Assembly: GCA_910584875.1 (NCBI GenBank)
Contig: CAJUDA010000017.1
Coordinates: forward strand, 4,076 to 68,075
Length of the DNA stretch: 64,000 nucleotides
From: an uncultured Eubacterium sp.
Lineage (GTDB): Bacteria; Bacillota; Clostridia; Lachnospirales; Lachnospiraceae
Reading direction: 5' to 3'
Below, in pieces: positions 61,501 to 64,000 of this stretch. The translations under genes and the position numbers were made by a program. Below the pieces are notes generated by a model. It saw only the letters and a list, made by a program, of their open reading frames with translations. It was not told where the DNA came from and ran no database searches. Position 1 is the stretch's first letter; each line of letters starts with the position of its first letter.

Positions 61501-62524
61501 AGGCAGCGCAGCGGTCGATCTGGTCATCGCAAAACTGCCATCCTCTTCTACGGAATCTGGAAGCGTAGATAAAGATGTGGATACAGACGGCAAAGCACCT
61601 GCCGCACAGATATCTACTCCGACAAAAGAACTGGCGGATATCGTTTTGACAGAAGAAGAAAAGAAACAGATGGAAGACGGCGATGATATAAAGATTATCC
61701 TTTCAATGAAAGATGCCTCTGATACCGTCAGCAGCACAGACAAGGCTCTTGTGGAGGCGGCGCTGGATGGGTATACAGTGGGGCAGTATCTCGATATCAG
61801 CCTGTTTAAACTGATCGGGGAGAAACGTAGTGCGATATCTGAGACAAAGAAAAGGATTACCATTGTCATTACGATACCGGACAGTCTGAAAAATGCTGAC
61901 AGCAAAAAGAGACGAACATATGAGGTAATTCGGGTGCATGATGGAAAGGCAGAGATTCTGGCTGATCTGGATGAGAAGGATGATACCATTACGATCGCCA
62001 CAGATTGTTTTTCTACCTATGCCATCGCATATAAGGATACGGCTGCCAGCGACGGCAGTGGTGACACAGAGAAGGATAACGGTAAGGATACAGCCGATGA
62101 AAAGAATGATAACAAGAAAGAGGAAGATGGCAGTGTGACAAAAAAGGATGATAATAAAAAAAGCAATACATCAAAAAAGAAAAGTACCAAAAGCAGCAAC
62201 GGGTCAAAAGAAAACAACACCAGGGACGATGAGCCGAAGACGGGAGATACCACGCCGATTGAGCTGTATGCGACGATCGCCATGATCGCCGGATTGTCTT
62301 ATCTGCGTCTGTATTTTGCCGATCATGAGGGAGGTATGACCGAGAAAACAAAGAAAGAACTTGTCTTACGGATCATCGCCTGGGCAGAACGGGGTGGAAA
62401 GATCAGAAAGCTGCCTGCCATTGTGGCCATCGTCGTGCTGCTTGTATATTATCACACGACAAAGAATCTGTACCGTCATTTTGGAAAAGAGAGCCAGAAA
62501 GAAGAACCTGTTTATGGAAAATAA
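58541..62524 (+). CDS. Large sortase-type surface protein with beta-helix repeats and unusual C-terminal tail
   Basis: A 1327-residue exported protein. The signal peptide (about 1-38) ends near PVQAQA. Two right-handed beta-helix regions (about 60-410 and 480-680) contain repeated short turns such as VNMYGGSITGN, IAGGVFSG and MYGGEISG, typical of adhesins and pectate-lyase-like folds. Ig-like domains follow (about 710-900), then a low-complexity Lys/Asp/Ser spacer. A sorting-type motif EPKTGD lies about 96 residues from the end and is followed by a membrane helix, a charged stretch and a second helix (PAIVAIVVLLVYY), rather than the usual short basic tail. The sortase gene overlaps its end by 11 bases. 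Confidence 0.85.
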   Translation: MKNKKKHIRRSVMAVFMSAALVTGMISSAVPAPVQAQADVKKTPGAVKRTGNMTWRDGTVIEANTDEGIYELAGGTKKDPLVITVEGTVTVPRGIYITSGYVKFTGSGTLKWKENDDYDDGYDSYLDSALGVEAGADVTFEKVILDGNSITFYQSAFLLEGNVSLSGSTQIRNFFSRTYTGTGLGNKGVIAVYGKGVLNIYDGVSITGNKSESGIIALYQMDDYDSADPSLSTATVNMYGGSITGNTVQDTPFPMGVIWNWCGNLNIFGGEIIAQGGEYAVHTQGNADGYNAATRIAGGTFTGEKNGAVCAGKEENNKSSILIAGGVFSGKTAATVNYGTITIRGGQYTGSEYALSSNGNGSLEVYGGEFLGGTAAYQGNIQTQTQKVIVGENKVSAQNWDKQAALNGFKYVAIGEIPEKPAEHTHTEDAGTQTEEGIVYKCTTCGFVLRTVVLHKHNDITWEAWTETDRLPDTAGNYYLTEDVTLSDNWLVPKNTTNLCLNGNSIRITKANTNAIAVYEGYSQLNLYNCTDGGHVEGVQISNSLAGFAMYGGEISGVNGSYGGVQNHGNFVMYGGKITQNQATFGGGVLTSGTFSMLGGEISGNISENGGAVYISGENGSIMVGGSAVIWGNKDSRGNQRNVYLYSGNTISISDDRPLTDSAHIGISTQVLPSAGSDVAVTGKNAEDYSTRFRSDNPAYKITGGLGAVVKLVKKPDVQPPKGEITVGGAYWEEFQDNITFETYFKQAETLTITATDEGEDGAESSGVDTIAYHLSDRVLTKVEVQALGRDDWTEQQGESVSITIKPDRKCVIYVKITDKAGNAAYLSSTGLVFDKTAPVISGIKDGKTYRSPQTVTVTEDNLASVKVNGKAATLEDNKFTMEAVSGEQTVTATDKAGNRTTVTVRIKTEQENVNDAKKVVEDALKGITPSNDTTKKNIQDALDAALDAEGLSVVTATVGEITKTEATTDNAGSIRGSITIQCGDKSGSAAVDLVIAKLPSSSTESGSVDKDVDTDGKAPAAQISTPTKELADIVLTEEEKKQMEDGDDIKIILSMKDASDTVSSTDKALVEAALDGYTVGQYLDISLFKLIGEKRSAISETKKRITIVITIPDSLKNADSKKRRTYEVIRVHDGKAEILADLDEKDDTITIATDCFSTYAIAYKDTAASDGSGDTEKDNGKDTADEKNDNKKEEDGSVTKKDDNKKSNTSKKKSTKSSNGSKENNTRDDEPKTGDTTPIELYATIAMIAGLSYLRLYFADHEGGMTEKTKKELVLRIIAWAERGGKIRKLPAIVAIVVLLVYYHTTKNLYRHFGKESQKEEPVYGK

Positions 62525-63311
62525 GAGAAAAAACAGATTACTGAGAGTGTTTTTTCTTCTGCTGATGGTAGTATGCCTGATACCTCTTGTGCGGGCATAC
62601 TGCCAGTCCATGCAGCAAAAGGAACAGCAGGAAGATCTGAGAGAGATGCTGACAGAAATATCAGAAGAAGATCTGCCAGCCGGAGAACTGCCAGAAGAAA
62701 ATCCGGCGCAAAAAGACAGTGCACCCACGGGGGCAGCTGTCATTTTGCGTAAGTATAAAAAATTGTATAAAAAAAACAAAGATCTCGCAGGCTGGCTATC
62801 CATAAAAGGGATGAAAATTGATAATCCGGTTATGCAGTGTGAAGATGATGAGTATTATCTACATCGTGATTTTTATGGTAAAAAAAGTAAGTACGGCTGC
62901 CTGTATGTGAAAAATCAGGCAGATCTCGACAAGGGGACTAATTTTATCATCTATGGACATAACATGAGAGATGGTTCGATGTTTGGCGATCTGGATTTGT
63001 ATCTGGATAAAAAATTTTATCAGAAACATCCGGTGATCTCTTTTGATACGCTTTTTGAGAAACGTACGTATGAGATTGTAGCCGTGTTCCGTTCGCAGGT
63101 CTACCGGGCAGAGGATGAGGTGTTTAAATATTATCAGTTTTATCAGGCAGATACTAAAAAAGAATTTAACCGGTTTTATAAAAATATCAAGAAGCTTTCC
63201 CTCTATGACACGGGTGTGAAAGCACGGTTTGGCGATACGTTCCTGACACTTTCCACCTGTGCCTATCATGTGCAGGATGGGAGGCTTGTAGTGGTGGCAA
63301 AACGGACATAG
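62514..63311 (+). CDS. Class B sortase
   Basis: A 265-residue transpeptidase with an N-terminal membrane anchor (about 10-28). The catalytic residues are His149 in FIIYGHNMRDGSMFGDL, Cys249 in LTLSTCAYHVQDGR and the following Arg257. The length and the helix-rich region between about 150 and 230 fit class B. The ATG at 62514 overlaps the end of the large surface protein; no clear Shine-Dalgarno is seen, so coupled translation is likely. Clostridial class B sortases are known to accept S/P-PKTG-type motifs, close to the EPKTG of its neighbour, so that protein is the obvious substrate. Confidence 0.9.
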   Translation: MENKRKNRLLRVFFLLLMVVCLIPLVRAYCQSMQQKEQQEDLREMLTEISEEDLPAGELPEENPAQKDSAPTGAAVILRKYKKLYKKNKDLAGWLSIKGMKIDNPVMQCEDDEYYLHRDFYGKKSKYGCLYVKNQADLDKGTNFIIYGHNMRDGSMFGDLDLYLDKKFYQKHPVISFDTLFEKRTYEIVAVFRSQVYRAEDEVFKYYQFYQADTKKEFNRFYKNIKKLSLYDTGVKARFGDTFLTLSTCAYHVQDGRLVVVAKRT

Positions 63312-63344
63312 ATAAAAAATAAAAAGGGAATTTCTTTAATCCTT

Positions 63345-63380
63345 AAAAGGCTATGACAATAACCGTTATAGTCTTTTTTT
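63345..63380 (+). terminator. Intrinsic terminator after the sortase gene
   Basis: AAAAGGCTATGAC pairs with GTTATAGTCTTTT (two wobble pairs) over AATAACC and runs into seven T. Confidence 0.82.
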
Positions 63381-63395
63381 ATGTGTTAAGTTGTT

Positions 63396-63772
63396 CGGAA
63401 CTATGTGCAGGCGCCAAGGAAGCACGAGACAGGGGAGAAAAATATTTGATAAAAATCGGATGGAAATATAAATGTGATTGTGATATTTTAAAAGAATTCC
63501 GAATGAATAATAAAACACGTCCGTTGAGTTTAGCCTCAGAAAATGATTTGTTGTGCATTATGAATTTGCAGGCGGGTTCAGTAACGCCATTTGGCATATT
63601 AAATGATACAGAAATAAAAGTTAAAGTATTCATTGAAAGGGATTTTCCTGAACCACCCTGTTTTATTGGCGTTCATCCAAATGATAATATGGCAACAGTC
63701 TGGATAAAAACTAAAGGTTTAATCTGCATTATAAAGGAACATGGAAATTCGACTGATGTCGTGCAAATTTAA
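63396..63772 (+). pseudogene. YbaK/PrdX prolyl-tRNA editing domain fragment, 5'-truncated
   Basis: The frame matches the middle and end of YbaK/ProX-type deacylases, which clear mischarged Ala- or Cys-tRNA-Pro: RDRGEKYLIKIGWKYKCD, RPLSLASENDLL, LQAGSVTPFGILNDTE, IGVHPNDNMATVWIKT and the end IIKEHGNSTDVVQI. The first 55-60 residues of the family are missing, and the frame runs upstream into the sortase terminator without a ribosome site. It is best read as a decayed remnant, possibly a recombination scar; an internal ATG at 63502 could start only a partial domain. Confidence 0.72.
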
Positions 63773-64000
63773 GTACAGGTATTATTACCGCGAAGGCAAA
63801 GTGAGATTGTGCAAGCCTGCCTGCATCATCTGGTTAACCATTTTCACAATCATAATAAAATGGTAGCACAGTGTCAGGGCGTGAGTTTCGTGATACAAAA
63901 TTATCACCGTATTCCAGCAAAAAAATCTAACGTGACGTGAAATGAAAAAAAATTACCAAAAGTTACAAGAATCTTACCAAAACTTACATCCATATTGACA
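63773..64000. other. Right-edge intergenic region with promoter-like signals
   Basis: No gene is seen. An inverted repeat ACCATTTT/AAAATGGT is at about 63839-63866. At the end two 14-bp direct repeats and a TTGACA box suggest the regulatory region of a gene that starts beyond the window. Confidence 0.5.
63953..63987 (+). promoter_or_regulatory. Two 14-bp direct repeats 21 bp apart, likely activator site
   Basis: TTACCAAAAGTTAC (63953-63966) and TTACCAAAACTTAC (63974-63987) are spaced by exactly 21 bases, two helical turns. A consensus -35 TTGACA (63995-64000) begins 7 bases after the second copy. The layout is that of a dimeric activator, and the 21-bp period is usual for LytTR-family sites. 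Confidence 0.55.

Noticed and set aside
63780..63870. T-box-like ACCGCG string near the right edge
   Set aside because: The flanking bases do not match the T-box consensus and no specifier stem or synthetase-type gene is seen.

Overview
The window looks like chromosomal DNA of a spore-forming gut Firmicute, most likely a Lachnospiraceae (Clostridia). The evidence is the gene orders infB-rbfA-nrnA-truB-ribF and priA-def-fmt-Zn protease-rsmB-rlmN-stp-pknB-rsgA-rpe, the sporulation pair gpr-spoIIP, an archaeal-type second AspRS, ECF transport, class B sortase and many LytTR regulators. I saw no tRNA, rRNA, CRISPR array, IS transposase or prophage module.

Layout. 1-4.35 kb: translation, RNA processing and flavin operon (infB to ribF). 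4.4-11.3 kb, minus strand: MocR regulator, dCMP-type deaminase, large secreted GH43 enzyme, rpsT, PD-(D/E)XK protein. 11.4-13.5 kb: gpr-spoIIP. 13.5-15.9 kb: two XRE regulators, a LytTR protein whose receiver has lost its phosphorylation site, and a histidine phosphatase. 16.0-17.7 kb: ECF S component coupled to a class V aminotransferase. 17.75-18.4 kb: a gene-free stretch holding a 312-bp imperfect palindrome and a second 113-bp folded element. 18.4-20 kb: thioredoxin-reductase-like flavoprotein and a broken RelBE-type pair. 20-25.5 kb: metH, two glycosyltransferases, an LCP ligase. 25.5-29.5 kb: ilvN-ilvC, HAD phosphatase, SSB-like protein, corrinoid adenosyltransferase. 29.5-44.3 kb: a lysine riboswitch opens a long housekeeping run, dapA-dapB-murF-priA-def-fmt-protease-rsmB-rlmN, then stp-pknB-rsgA-rpe. 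44.4-53.2 kb: LytTR/GHKL two-component system, two chemoreceptors (one frameshifted in a T7 run), a MIF-like tautomerase and an attenuated AspRS gene. 53.2-58.4 kb: pnuC, a 7TM-type histidine kinase and its likely OmpR partner, with a surface-protein gene inverted between them. 58.5-63.3 kb: a 1327-residue surface protein and an overlapping class B sortase. 63.4-64 kb: a YbaK/PrdX fragment and a probable activator-binding site at the right edge.

The most interesting signals are regulatory. (1) Upstream of the archaeal-type AspRS, a 15-codon leader peptide with three consecutive Asp codons precedes mutually exclusive hairpins and an intrinsic terminator, which looks like ribosome-mediated attenuation. 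(2) A roughly 35-bp palindromic repeat recurs at gene ends; its outer bases read TAG on both strands, and in one copy they supply the stop codons of two convergent genes. (3) The 17.8-18.3 kb region has two large inverted-repeat structures of unknown role. (4) The kinase/surface-protein pair has divergent promoters that each lie inside the other gene. (5) The ECF S component plus aminotransferase suggests a vitamin B6-type salvage unit.

All calls come from reading the sequence and from remembered family features; no database search was run. Start sites were chosen by ribosome-binding-site spacing and family length.
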